From Rickettsia typhi (GTDB lineage: Bacteria > Pseudomonadota > Alphaproteobacteria > Rickettsiales > UBA1997): 45,030 nt of DNA. Position 1 is the stretch's first letter. The number at the start of each line of letters is the position of its first letter. Position numbers and translations under genes: made by a program. The stretch is taken from contig CAMAXU010000014.1 of NCBI GenBank assembly GCA_945862455.1, positions 1-45,030 on the forward strand. Direction: 5' to 3'. Positions 7,781 to 16,456 of this stretch are shown piece by piece. Under the pieces are notes generated by a model that worked only from the letters and a program-made list of their open reading frames with translations, was not told the DNA's origin and searched no databases.

Positions 7781-8558
7781 TTTCATAACTTTAAAAGACC
7801 GTGCCATCATTGAAATTACCGGCGAAGATCGTAAAAAATTTCTGCAAGGTTTAATTACCAATGATATTTTTAAGGCATCGGATCAAAATCTGATTTACTC
7901 CGCAATGTTAAGCGCTCAAGGTCGCTTTCTTTATGATTTTTTTATTTGCGAAATCGGTGAAAAATTAATTCTCGATTGCTTTGCTGCCAGACGCGATGAA
8001 ATCATACAAAAATTCGGTTTTTATAAACTGCGCTCCAAAGTAACAATTGCTAAAAATGATGATTTAATTGTTACCCATAATTTTGGAAAAATTGGCTTCT
8101 CTGACCCAAGAAATACTGAGCTCGGACATAGATTTTACCAACCTAAATCTGAAATAAAAAACTCTTCTGAAACTATTTACCATTTCGCCCGCATTGCCAA
8201 AAAAATTCCTGAAAGCGAAAATGATTTAACTTACGATAAATCGTTAATTTTGGAATTTGACTTTGATAATTTAAACGCCATCGACTACCAAAAAGGCTGC
8301 TACATTGGTCAAGAATTAACCGCTCGCACCCATTATCGCGGTGAAATTCGTAAAAAAATTTTCCACATTAAAATTGATGGTACAGTTGCCGAAAAAAATT
8401 CGGAAATAACTTGCGAAGGAAAATCTGTTGGCATAATTTTGTCTTCGGTTTTTCATGAATCCGAGCTTCATGCTCTCGCCTTAATCAAGATTTCTGTCGA
8501 TCAAAATTCGACCATGAATTTTGAAATTTCAGAACAAAAAATTTCCGTGATCAGTTAA
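7773..8558 (+). CDS. ygfZ: YgfZ/GcvT-like folate-binding protein
   Basis: 261 residues related to the T protein of glycine cleavage. YgfZ (IBA57-type) is a tetrahydrofolate-dependent factor for assembly or repair of certain Fe-S enzymes in the cytoplasm. The diagnostic KGCYIGQELTAR motif with its conserved Cys is present at about residues 172-183, followed by the HYRG and IRKKIF region. N-terminal residues 1-60 match the folate-binding fold (ITGEDRKKFLQGLITND). It overlaps the upstream GT61 gene by eight bases, and its stop overlaps the next start by one base (TAATG). Confidence 0.9.
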   Translation: MTDFITLKDRAIIEITGEDRKKFLQGLITNDIFKASDQNLIYSAMLSAQGRFLYDFFICEIGEKLILDCFAARRDEIIQKFGFYKLRSKVTIAKNDDLIVTHNFGKIGFSDPRNTELGHRFYQPKSEIKNSSETIYHFARIAKKIPESENDLTYDKSLILEFDFDNLNAIDYQKGCYIGQELTARTHYRGEIRKKIFHIKIDGTVAEKNSEITCEGKSVGIILSSVFHESELHALALIKISVDQNSTMNFEISEQKISVIS

Positions 8559-9487
8559 TGCAAATCTATCTGCCAATTGCCGAGATTCCTGTTAACATTT
8601 TGCTGATCTTGTTACTCGGTCTTACAACTGGCTTTCTCGCAGGCATGTTCGGAATTGGCGGCGGCTTTATCGCAACTCCTCTTTTAATGTTCATTGGCAT
8701 TCCGCCAGCAATCGCGGTTTCAACTTCAACCAATCAAATTATCGCTTCTTCCGTTTCAGGAGTATTCGCCCATTTTCGCAAAGGCAGCGTTGATATAAAA
8801 ATGGGATTAGTGCTAGTCGTTGGCGGTTTTATTGGCTCAACACTCGGTGTTTCCATTTTTAAAATTTTACAAAAAACCGGCCATATCGATTTAGTTGTTG
8901 CCTTAACTTATGTAATTTTCCTCGGAACAATCAGCGTTACAATGTTGATTGACAGCATCAAAACCTTGGTTGAAAAAAAATATGGCGTGACTTGGGAAAA
9001 AAATGAAAATGGCAATCTTGATAAATTTTTAGCCAAAATTGATCGCCTGCCTTGGAAATCACATTTTCCAAAATCCGACATCACTGTAAGCTTAATTGTG
9101 CCAATTGTTTTAAGCATCGGCATTGGAATTTTAGTTGCCTTAATGGGTGTTGGCGGTGGTTTTTTAATGATTCCAGCGATGATTTATATTTTACGCATGC
9201 CCTCTTCCGTTGTGGTTGGAACTTCACTTTTTCAAATCGTTTTTATCGCCAGTAACGCCACGTTTTTACAAGCTGTTACCAACAACACTGTCGATATTGT
9301 TTTAGCTTTTTTAATGATTATCAGCTCATCAATCGGCGCACAAATCGGCACCAGAACTGGCTATAAAGTTGATGCCGACAGCATGCGTTCATTTCTATCA
9401 CTCTTGCTTCTTGGCGTTTGCGTTAAAATGCTTTTTGTACTTTTCCAACATCCAGAAAGTCTTTATGTAATCGAAATCTTGAAATGA
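8558..9487 (+). CDS. TauE/SafE-family sulfite/anion exporter
   Basis: 309 residues, two homologous hydrophobic halves each beginning with a Gly-rich helix (AGMFGIGGGFIATPLLMF and VALMGVGGGFLMIPAMIYILRMP), typical of TauE/SafE permeases in the inner membrane. Family members export sulfite, sulfoacetate or other organosulfur anions; the substrate here is unknown. It is coupled by 1-base and 4-base overlaps to ygfZ and to the TIGR02186 gene. The TauE-TIGR02186 pairing recurs in alphaproteobacteria, suggesting a joint function. Confidence 0.92.
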   Translation: MQIYLPIAEIPVNILLILLLGLTTGFLAGMFGIGGGFIATPLLMFIGIPPAIAVSTSTNQIIASSVSGVFAHFRKGSVDIKMGLVLVVGGFIGSTLGVSIFKILQKTGHIDLVVALTYVIFLGTISVTMLIDSIKTLVEKKYGVTWEKNENGNLDKFLAKIDRLPWKSHFPKSDITVSLIVPIVLSIGIGILVALMGVGGGFLMIPAMIYILRMPSSVVVGTSLFQIVFIASNATFLQAVTNNTVDIVLAFLMIISSSIGAQIGTRTGYKVDADSMRSFLSLLLLGVCVKMLFVLFQHPESLYVIEILK

Positions 9488-10227
9488 TGAAAAAAATTTT
9501 CCTGACTTTTCTATTACTAATCAGCGCATCTTTTGCAGCAAACGCCACTCCGATTATTTCCGGCATTTCCACTAACGAAATCAATATTGATACCAAATTC
9601 CGTGGCGCAAAGATCCTGCTTTTTGGAGCTAAAGATGAAGCCGGAGAAATTGTAATTACGGTGCGTGGTCCGAAAAGAAATTTCATGGTTACAAAAAAAC
9701 ACAAACTGCTAGGCGTTTGGTACAATGGCGAACGCGTTAAATTCAAAGATACTTACAGCCTTTATTCGCTTTTCTCCACTTTTAATGCTCAAGAACCAAT
9801 CGACGAACTTTTAAAAGAATTAGAACTGGGCAGAAATAATCTAAATTTTCCAACTTCCGACGAAATTGATGAGGTCAAAAAAAATGAATTTCAACTACAA
9901 CTAGTTGATCGCATGGAAAAAAATCATCTTTACAATACCAGCTCCAATAAAATCGATTTCTTAAATGAAACTCTTTTTAAAGTAATGTTAGATTTCCCAA
10001 AAAATATTTCTCGCGGCATTTACACAGTTGAAATTTATTTAATCAACGAAGGCTCGCTGGCTTCTTTTCAGTCAATCCCAATTTATGTAAATCAAGTTGG
10101 ATTTAGTGCCAAAGTTTTGGATTTTGCTTTCCAACAATCTTTTTTTTATGCTCTATTGTCAGTTGCCATCGCTCTTATATTTGGCTGGCTGGCTAATTAT
10201 TTGTTCGCACGTTTTCTTGGTAAATAA
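9484..10227 (+). CDS. TIGR02186 family membrane-anchored protein
   Basis: 247 residues: signal peptide (about 1-20, ending AANA), a periplasmic domain with IDTKFRGAKILLFGA and VRGPKRNFMV, and one C-terminal membrane helix (about 218-240). This matches the alphaproteobacterial TIGR02186 family of unknown function, normally encoded beside a TauE/SafE permease as here (4-base ATGA overlap). It may be an accessory subunit of the exporter; that is inference from conserved neighbourhood. Confidence 0.85.
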   Translation: MMKKIFLTFLLLISASFAANATPIISGISTNEINIDTKFRGAKILLFGAKDEAGEIVITVRGPKRNFMVTKKHKLLGVWYNGERVKFKDTYSLYSLFSTFNAQEPIDELLKELELGRNNLNFPTSDEIDEVKKNEFQLQLVDRMEKNHLYNTSSNKIDFLNETLFKVMLDFPKNISRGIYTVEIYLINEGSLASFQSIPIYVNQVGFSAKVLDFAFQQSFFYALLSVAIALIFGWLANYLFARFLGK

Positions 10228-10244
10228 TTAATTTAAAAAATACT

Positions 10245-10724
10245 ATGACCAAAATCTTAAACGCCGAATCAACTCCAACTATCATCGTCTGCATCGACAC
10301 CACTAATGCCTCGGAAGCAGCATTGCGTTACGCTTGTCGCAAAGCTAAAACCAATAATTTTGCAGTTCAGATTTTAGCCGTAATGGAAGCTTCGCATAAA
10401 AACCTGCTTTTCGGCGCCAAAGCAATTGGCAATGATAAAAGGCAAATTCTGGAGAAACATTTAAAAAAATTAATCGATGCCGTTTGTAAAGAAACCAGCA
10501 TCATGCCAAGCGTTTCAGTGCGTGAAGGCGACATTGTAACAGAAATTATTCGCGAAATAAAAGCGACGCCGGATTGCAAAATGTTGATTTTTGGCAAGTC
10601 TGATAATGCACAAAGTGATAATACAGTTTTACCAAAAATCGTTAAAAAAATCGGCAATAAAATCGCGGTTCCGGTGACGATTGTACCAGAAAATTTGAGT
10701 AATGAATTTTTAGCTAAAGTATAG
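10245..10724 (+). CDS. Universal stress protein (UspA domain)
   Basis: 159 residues, one Usp domain of the Rossmann-like alpha/beta type: an N-terminal strand with IIVCIDTTNASEAALRYACRKA, the middle REGDIVTEIIREI, and C-terminal KIAVPVTIVPE. Cytoplasmic stress or nucleotide-binding protein. The ATP-binding G-x2-G-x9-G-S/T signature is not clearly preserved (FGKSDNAQSDNTVLPKIVKKIG), so nucleotide binding is uncertain. It follows TIGR02186 by 17 bases and is followed at once by a palindromic repeat. Confidence 0.85.
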   Translation: MTKILNAESTPTIIVCIDTTNASEAALRYACRKAKTNNFAVQILAVMEASHKNLLFGAKAIGNDKRQILEKHLKKLIDAVCKETSIMPSVSVREGDIVTEIIREIKATPDCKMLIFGKSDNAQSDNTVLPKIVKKIGNKIAVPVTIVPENLSNEFLAKV

Positions 10725-10806
10725 ATTAGATCCTGAAACAAGTTCAGAATGACAGCTCTGGCAGACCTTTCAACATCGTAATCCTGAACTTGTTTCAGGA
10801 TCTAAT
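10725..10806. repeat. Intergenic palindromic repeat (CTGAACTTGTTTCAG type)
   Basis: Perfect 23-bp inverted arms at 10725-10747 and 10784-10806 around a 36-base loop, starting one base after the usp stop and ending 29 bases before murJ. The arm core CTGAACTTGTTTCAGGATCT is a widespread bacterial intergenic repeat type. It may act as a transcript end or mRNA-stabilising hairpin. A degenerate relative lies at 25129-25154. Confidence 0.8.
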
Positions 10807-10835
10807 AACGAAGTTTGAATCTAAATTAAATCCCA

Positions 10836-12422
10836 ATGACAATTTTTCGCTCCATTTTCACCATCTCATTTTACATCTCACTTTCACGAATTCTCGGATT
10901 CATCCGCGACATTTTAATCGCCCAATATCTTGGCGTTAGCATGTTATCCGACGCATTCTTCGCCGCTTTTCGCTTGCCAAATTTCTTCCGTCGCATTTTT
11001 GCCGAAGGTGCTTTCAATTCAGCATTCGTTCCAATTTTCATCGAAAAACTTCATGAAAAAGAAAATGATAAAGCGGGCGAAAGAAGTGAATTAGTTTTTG
11101 TGCGCAATATTTTTTCCCTGCTTTTTTTTGCACTATTAATTTTCACCCTGCTTTTCCAGCTTTTCATGCCCTTTTTCATGAAAATTCTTTTTCCTGGATT
11201 TTTCGGCGATGCTGAAAAATCAGAACTTTTAATCAATCTTTCTCACATTACGATTTTCTATTTAATCTTCATTTCGCTGGTTTCGCTTTGTTCGGGAGTT
11301 CTTAATTCTATCAATAAATTCGCGGTTCCAGCCTCTGCGCCAATAGTTTTAAACGTCACATTAATTGCCTCAGCTTTTGTCTTTGGATCAATAACTCCAA
11401 ACTATGCCTATGCTTTTTCTTGGGGCGTTTTTGTAGCTGGAATTTTGCAATTTTTATGGGTTTTTATTTTCACAATTAAAGCCGGATATTTGCTTTACCC
11501 AAAAATGCCGGTTTTTAATAGCGACATGAAAAAGTTTTTCCGCAAATTAATTCCCGGCGTAATTGGGGCTAACGTGATGCAAATTAACTTGTTGGTCGAT
11601 TCAATCTTTGCCAGCATGATTGCTGGCGCTGTTTCATATCTTTATTACGCCGATCGCATTAACCAATTGCCTCTCGCAATGATTGGAATTGCAATTGGAA
11701 TTGCTTTGCTTCCCGCTCTTTCAAGAAAAATCAAAGCCAACGAACATGCTGGCGCAATCAAGTTGCAAAACATTGCTTTGGAAGTTGGATTAATCTTGGT
11801 AATTCCCGCCACTCTAGCACTGACAGTTTTAGCTTACCCAATTATTTCCTCACTTTTTGAACGCGGAAAATTCACCGCCGATGAAAGTTTTTTCGTTGCC
11901 AAGGCTTTGATGTTTTATTCTTTCGGCCTGCCTTCTTATGTTTTGGTAAAAGTTATGGAACCAGCATTTTTCTCGCGCGGCGACACTAAAACTCCAATGA
12001 AAATTGCTTTCGTCTGCCTGATTAATAACGGAATTTTCAACGTAGTTTTTTACTATCTTGGTTTTGGTTATGTCGGAATTGTTATGGCTTCAATAATTTC
12101 AACTTATCTCAATTTAACCTTACTAATCACAACTCTAATCAAGAAAAAACATTTTCATTTTGAAAAAGATTTTCCAAAAAAACTGGCGATGATTTTAATT
12201 CCATCAATCGCGATGGCTTTGGCTTTATTCTTCATGCGCGAATTTTTCTATCAAAGCGATTCACTAGGAAGAATCACTGAATTAACTATCATGATTGCAA
12301 TTGGTTTATTAATTTACGCCACTTCCGCTTATTTTTCGGGAAGCTTGAATATCCTGCTTCAATCTAGTTTTTTGAAGAGAAAAAAAATGATATTTGAAGA
12401 TATCGATCTTTTAAAAAAATAA
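10836..12422 (+). CDS. murJ: Lipid II flippase MurJ
   Basis: 528 residues with about 14 membrane helices; flips lipid-linked peptidoglycan precursor across the inner membrane. The N-terminal block with GFIRDILIAQYLG, DAFFAAFRLPNFFRRIFAEGAF and FVPIF is the MurJ/MviN signature, with the catalytically important Arg residues present. Full length. An intact murJ suggests the cell still makes peptidoglycan. The next gene begins about 75 bases downstream. Confidence 0.97.
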   Translation: MTIFRSIFTISFYISLSRILGFIRDILIAQYLGVSMLSDAFFAAFRLPNFFRRIFAEGAFNSAFVPIFIEKLHEKENDKAGERSELVFVRNIFSLLFFALLIFTLLFQLFMPFFMKILFPGFFGDAEKSELLINLSHITIFYLIFISLVSLCSGVLNSINKFAVPASAPIVLNVTLIASAFVFGSITPNYAYAFSWGVFVAGILQFLWVFIFTIKAGYLLYPKMPVFNSDMKKFFRKLIPGVIGANVMQINLLVDSIFASMIAGAVSYLYYADRINQLPLAMIGIAIGIALLPALSRKIKANEHAGAIKLQNIALEVGLILVIPATLALTVLAYPIISSLFERGKFTADESFFVAKALMFYSFGLPSYVLVKVMEPAFFSRGDTKTPMKIAFVCLINNGIFNVVFYYLGFGYVGIVMASIISTYLNLTLLITTLIKKKHFHFEKDFPKKLAMILIPSIAMALALFFMREFFYQSDSLGRITELTIMIAIGLLIYATSAYFSGSLNILLQSSFLKRKKMIFEDIDLLKK

Positions 12423-12475
12423 ATTCTATTGCGGATGCTTCGATTCACTCGCCGCGCAACAATTCAAAACAAACC

Positions 12476-12499
12476 CAAATTCGACGAAAGTCGAATTTG
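12476..12499 (+). promoter_or_regulatory. 10-bp hairpin with GAAA tetraloop spanning the putative start
   Basis: CAAATTCGAC (12476-12485), loop GAAA, GTCGAATTTG (12490-12499) form a perfect stem capped by a GNRA-type tetraloop. The right arm ends with the TTG that is the first usable start of the RNA methyltransferase frame. No U-tract follows, so it is not a standard terminator. It could limit initiation at this TTG or be another small inserted palindrome. Confidence 0.45.
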
Positions 12500-13621
12500 A
12501 TTAAGATATTATCCCAAGTGCCTAATTCAAAAGAAACAACGCCATATCTTGATTTTCCTGATCTGGAAGAAAAAGAATATCGCCAAATCAAACAAGAAAT
12601 TCTTAATGTCACCCTGAGCTTGTCGAAGGGTGATTCAAGCCTGAGACTCGAATCACCCTTCGACAAGCTCAGGGTCGCATCCCGAGAAGTTGATTGGATT
12701 TGGGTTGGGCCAAATTCACGCCGCAGAATAACTTTACAAGTTGGGCCGCAAAATGAAGTGGGATTTTTTCTACCAAAATCGAAAAAAATTTTTGAAATTT
12801 CCAACTGTTCAATTGCTGAAAACCAAATCTCGGATTTTATTTTACCGCTGAAAAAATTTTTAAAATCACAAGATCAAAATTTCTTCACTCAAATCTCCAT
12901 AACCTTGTTTGATAATGGTTTAGATTTGATTTTTAGCAGTGCGAAAGATTTAAATTTTTCGCAATCACAAAAATTAATCGCCTTTGCCAAAGAGCAAAAT
13001 TTTAATATTTCTCACCGCGTTAAAAATCACGTAACTCCGATTTTTAAAATCAGAAATAATCAAATTTTCTATCCTGATTTTAAAATTGATGTTGGTTCTG
13101 AAATCTTTATTCAAGCAACAAAATCAGGGCTTGCGGCGATTATAAAAATAATTCGCGATTTTCTTATTCAAAATAAACAAATCAAAAATATCGCCGATAT
13201 TTACGCCGGATTTGGCGCTTATTCTTTTGCAATTGTCGATTTAGCAAAATCAATTTCTGCAGTTGAGGGTGATCAAAAAATGGTTGATTCCATCAATAAA
13301 AACGCGGCAGCAAATAATTTTGCCAGCAAGTTAAAAGCCGAAGCCGAAGATCTTTTTTCTTGCCCAGTTGTTAAAAGAACTCTGGACAAACTTGATTTAG
13401 CAATCATCAATCCACCTAGAAATGGCGCATCACCTCAGGTTTTAGAAATTGCCAAATCTACTTTAAAAAACGTGATTTATGTTTCTTGCAATCCCGAAAG
13501 TTTTACCCGCGATGCCAAGATTTTAATTGACTCAGGATTTACAATTACAAAATTAACTGCTCTTGATCAATTTTACTCTACCAAGCATTTAGAGCTTATT
13601 GCAATTTTTCAAAAAAAATAA
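12497..13621 (+). CDS. Class I SAM-dependent RNA methyltransferase (TrmA/RlmD-like), N-terminus short
   Basis: 374 residues from a TTG start. The C-terminal half is a typical uracil-5 RNA methyltransferase domain: DIYAGFGAYSFAIVDLA (SAM motif I), AIINPPRNGA (motif IV) and VIYVSCNPESFTRDAKIL with the catalytic Cys. Relatives have an N-terminal TRAM domain and a Cys-rich Fe-S segment; both are missing here, so the protein is naturally reduced, truncated, or frameshifted upstream. Residues about 38-60 (TLSLSKGDSSLRLESPFDKLR) are the translation of a palindromic repeat inserted in frame. The exact start is uncertain because there is no ATG near the N-terminus. Confidence 0.7.
   Translation: MIKILSQVPNSKETTPYLDFPDLEEKEYRQIKQEILNVTLSLSKGDSSLRLESPFDKLRVASREVDWIWVGPNSRRRITLQVGPQNEVGFFLPKSKKIFEISNCSIAENQISDFILPLKKFLKSQDQNFFTQISITLFDNGLDLIFSSAKDLNFSQSQKLIAFAKEQNFNISHRVKNHVTPIFKIRNNQIFYPDFKIDVGSEIFIQATKSGLAAIIKIIRDFLIQNKQIKNIADIYAGFGAYSFAIVDLAKSISAVEGDQKMVDSINKNAAANNFASKLKAEAEDLFSCPVVKRTLDKLDLAIINPPRNGASPQVLEIAKSTLKNVIYVSCNPESFTRDAKILIDSGFTITKLTALDQFYSTKHLELIAIFQKK
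12611..12675. repeat. In-frame palindromic element (CTGAGCTTGTCGAAG type)
   Basis: Perfect 26-bp arms at 12611-12636 and 12650-12675 with a 13-base loop, wholly inside the RNA methyltransferase coding region and preserving its frame. The core CCTGAGCTTGTCGAAGGGTG is the same repeat family as 25003-25070, which is intergenic. The translated SLSKG...SPFDKLR peptide is absent from the protein family, so this is an insertion in the style of Rickettsia palindromic elements, although of a different sequence class. Confidence 0.85.
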
Positions 13622-13636
13622 TTTTTACCAAAATTT

Positions 13637-15409
13637 ATGACTAAAAAAACTCTCCAAACCCCGCCAAAGTGGGATTTGTCGGACTTTTATTCTTCAACCA
13701 AAGATAAAAAAATTGCCGCCGACATTAAAAAAATCGAAATCGAAACCAAAGAATTTGTTAAAAATTATAGCGGCAAAATAGCAAAATTAAATGCTTCCAA
13801 CCTTTACATCGCCATCAAAAAATATGAAGAAATTTCCGAAATAATTGGCAAAGTTGCAAGCTTCGCGCAATTGCTTTACGCATCTGATTTATCCAATCAA
13901 ATCAACGTCGCATTTAATCAAAACACCTCAGAAACTTTAAGCAAATTTGAATCTGATTTAGTTTTTTTTACCCTAGAATTAAACAAAATTGAAGACAAAA
14001 AAATTACCACTCTTTTAAAAAATTCTGACTTAAAAAAATACCAACCTTTAATTCGCGATATTCGCCAATTTAAAAAATATCAACTTTTCGAAGAACTAGA
14101 AAAATTCTCTTTAGAAAAAAGCATCACCGGCCGCGGAGCCTTTGTGCGCTTGTTTGACGAGACTGTTAATAATTTACGATTTTCTTACCGCGATAAAATT
14201 TTAAACTCGCAAGAAATTTTCAACCTGATGTCAAATTCAGATGAAAAAATTCGCAAAGATGCCGCAAAAGCAATTGGGAAAACCTTCGAAGAAAATTCTA
14301 AACTTTTCGCTTTCATCACCAATATTTTAGCCAAAGACAAGGCAATTGATGATAGTTGGCGTGGCTTTGCTCGACCAATATCCTCGCGTAACTTGAGCAA
14401 TTTTGTTGAAGATGAAGTTGTTGATGTTTTGGTAAAAAAAGTGAAATCCAATTACGCCAAAATTTCACATCGTTATTACAATGTAAAAGCTAAAATTTTA
14501 GGGAAAAAATCGTTAAATTATTGGGATAGAAATGCGCCTTTAAGCAAAGCGGAAAATAAAGTTATTCCTTGGGAAAGCGCTAAGGACTTGGTTTTATCAG
14601 CTTATGAAGAATTTTCTTTGGAAATGAAAAAAATCGGCGCATTATTTTTTGATAATAATTGGATTGATGCCGAAGTTAAAACCGGCAAAGATTCCGGCGC
14701 TTTTTCACATCCTTGCGTGCCGTCAGTTCATCCTTATATTTTGATGAATTATCAAGGCAAAACCCGCGATGTTATGACTTTGGCGCATGAACTTGGACAC
14801 GGCGTGCATCAATATCTGGCGGCGTCTCAAGGTTATTTTATGAGCCAAACTCCATTAACTTTAGCTGAAACTGCTTCAGTTTTTGGCGAGCAATTAACTT
14901 TCCAAAAAATTCTCAAAAATGAAAAGGATCAAAAAAAGAAAAAACTGATTATCGCTGCCAAAGTTGAAGATATGATCAACACAGTTGTGCGTCAAATTGC
15001 CTTTTTAGAATTTGAAAGAAAAGTTCACGATGCCCGTAAAAATGGCGAAGTTCCTTTGGAAAAAATTTGCCAATTCTGGATGGAAGTTCAGAAAGAAAGT
15101 TTGGGACCAATTTTTAAATATGACGAGGAATACCGCTTCTTTTGGTCATATATTCCACATTTTATCCACTCGCCTTTTTATGTTTACGCTTACGCCTTTG
15201 GCGATTGTTTAGTGAACTCGCTTTATGGCGTTTACCAATCGAAAAAAGTTAAAAATTTTGAAGAAAAATATCTCGAAATGTTGCGCAGTGGCGGCATTAA
15301 ACATCACAAAGAAATGTTGGAACCTTTCGGCCTTTCGGTAAGCGACCCGAAATTCTGGCAAGCGGGATTAGATGTAATTATTAATTATATTGATCAGTTG
15401 GAGAAATAA
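13637..15409 (+). CDS. pepF: Oligoendopeptidase F (M3 metallopeptidase)
   Basis: 590 residues, M3B family zinc peptidase cleaving short peptides in the cytoplasm. The zinc motif HELGH lies at residues 384-388, with the third ligand Glu in the following LAETASVFGEQL. The N-terminal helical domain (to about 180) and a C-terminal FWSYIPHFIHSPFYVYAYAFG substrate-binding block are both present. Full length. Starts 15 bases after the methyltransferase, and its stop overlaps the next ATG by one base, so the genes form an operon. Confidence 0.95.
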   Translation: MTKKTLQTPPKWDLSDFYSSTKDKKIAADIKKIEIETKEFVKNYSGKIAKLNASNLYIAIKKYEEISEIIGKVASFAQLLYASDLSNQINVAFNQNTSETLSKFESDLVFFTLELNKIEDKKITTLLKNSDLKKYQPLIRDIRQFKKYQLFEELEKFSLEKSITGRGAFVRLFDETVNNLRFSYRDKILNSQEIFNLMSNSDEKIRKDAAKAIGKTFEENSKLFAFITNILAKDKAIDDSWRGFARPISSRNLSNFVEDEVVDVLVKKVKSNYAKISHRYYNVKAKILGKKSLNYWDRNAPLSKAENKVIPWESAKDLVLSAYEEFSLEMKKIGALFFDNNWIDAEVKTGKDSGAFSHPCVPSVHPYILMNYQGKTRDVMTLAHELGHGVHQYLAASQGYFMSQTPLTLAETASVFGEQLTFQKILKNEKDQKKKKLIIAAKVEDMINTVVRQIAFLEFERKVHDARKNGEVPLEKICQFWMEVQKESLGPIFKYDEEYRFFWSYIPHFIHSPFYVYAYAFGDCLVNSLYGVYQSKKVKNFEEKYLEMLRSGGIKHHKEMLEPFGLSVSDPKFWQAGLDVIINYIDQLEK

Positions 15410-16023
15410 TGATTACTTCCGGTTACGCACAAACTTTGTTCAACCATCTTTATGGTCACATTAACGGCTACGGCGTTTCCAATGCTGCGCGCGCTAAGTC
15501 CGAACAAAATACCGAAAAATTGCTTTACGGCGAACTTCCTTTTGAAACTTGGCAACAAATTGTTGAACGCGCTGCGCCAAAATCTGACGCAGTTTTTTTT
15601 GATTTAGGATCAGGAACTGGAAGAATTATAATCGCCTCTTATTTGCTTTTTAACTTTCGCAAATCAATCGGCATAGAATTGCTTGAAGGCTTGCACCACA
15701 AGGCTTTAGAAGTGGAAGATGATTTTAATAAAGTTATAAAACCGCAAGTTGAAAAATATATCGCTGGACGTGAATTGACTTTTATTAATGACAATATTTT
15801 TAATATCGATTTACGTGAAGCCGACTTTATTTTTATGAATCATCCTTTCAAAGAAGGTGATGATTTTGCGCGATTAGAAGAAAAATTTCTCAGCGAATTA
15901 AAAACAGGAACCAAAATTGTTACAACAATTCGAGCCCTGCAAAATCCAATGTTCAAGTATTTAGGAAATGAAACTTATAAATTTAGTTGGGGCGATTCTA
16001 CAGCCCATTTTGCCGAAGTTTAA
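15409..16023 (+). CDS. SAM-dependent methyltransferase (DOT1-like fold)
   Basis: 204 residues with VFFDLGSGTGRIIIASYLL (SAM motif I), IGIELLEGLHHKALE (motif II acidic residue) and FIFMNHPFKEG at the motif IV position. The arrangement resembles the DOT1/histone-methylation type fold found in many bacterial proteins. The substrate is unknown; the Asn-His-Pro-Phe tetrapeptide differs from the NPPY of N6-adenine enzymes. Translationally coupled to pepF. Confidence 0.75.
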   Translation: MITSGYAQTLFNHLYGHINGYGVSNAARAKSEQNTEKLLYGELPFETWQQIVERAAPKSDAVFFDLGSGTGRIIIASYLLFNFRKSIGIELLEGLHHKALEVEDDFNKVIKPQVEKYIAGRELTFINDNIFNIDLREADFIFMNHPFKEGDDFARLEEKFLSELKTGTKIVTTIRALQNPMFKYLGNETYKFSWGDSTAHFAEV

Positions 16024-16092
16024 AACTTCTCGTATTGACAATATCATTACTCAAAATCATCTTTAAAAAACTTATTAATATTTAAACTTTAT

Positions 16093-16356
16093 ATGAAGAA
16101 AAAATTGAAAATCGTTACTCCAAAGAAAAAAGCAGTTGTTAAAACTAAGAAAGTTGTAAAAAAAATAGTGGCAAAAAAACCAGCTGCTAAAGCAGCTATG
16201 AAGCGCATTTCAACTTCTTCTAATGTTAAAAAATCAATTACGATCAGAATTTCAAACAGCGATATTCAAGCGATGAAAACAAAAGCAGCCAAGATGGGCG
16301 TGCCTTATCAAACTTATATTAATATCTTGATTCACCGCGACGCGGTGGGTGAGTAA
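16093..16356 (+). CDS. Lys/Ala-rich protein with ribbon-helix-helix domain
   Basis: 87 residues. Residues 1-45 are very basic (KKK, KTKKVVKKIVAKKPAAKAA), like a histone-H1-type tail. Residues 46-87 (KKSITIRISNSDIQAMKTKA and VPYQTYINILIHRDA) match CopG/BrnA-type ribbon-helix-helix antitoxins and repressors. It binds DNA by prediction. No toxin-like gene lies next to it: upstream is a methyltransferase, downstream a hairpin and a convergent transporter. It could be an orphan antitoxin-like regulator or a nucleoid protein. Confidence 0.7.
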   Translation: MKKKLKIVTPKKKAVVKTKKVVKKIVAKKPAAKAAMKRISTSSNVKKSITIRISNSDIQAMKTKAAKMGVPYQTYINILIHRDAVGE

Positions 16357-16392
16357 TTTTTTAAATTCTTAGGAACCTAAAGACCTTAAGCA

Positions 16393-16416
16393 GGACGGGA
16401 TTTTCAATCCCGTTCT
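16393..16416 (+). terminator. Hairpin after the ribbon-helix-helix gene
   Basis: ACGGGATT (16395-16402), loop TTC, AATCCCGT (16406-16413), with a further possible pair outside. It ends with a short pyrimidine stretch rather than a full U-tract. It lies between the convergent RHH and transporter genes and could serve either strand. Confidence 0.5.
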
Positions 16417-16456
16417 CACTTTCATGTAAATTGAAATGAATATGCCGAGCTGAATT

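Noticed and set aside
12445-12804. 119-residue minus-strand open frame across the palindrome
   Set aside because: The palindrome reads similarly on both strands, which keeps both open; the plus frame continues into a real methyltransferase.
16093-16356. Type II toxin-antitoxin pair
   Set aside because: Only the ribbon-helix-helix half is present; no toxin-sized gene next to it on either side.
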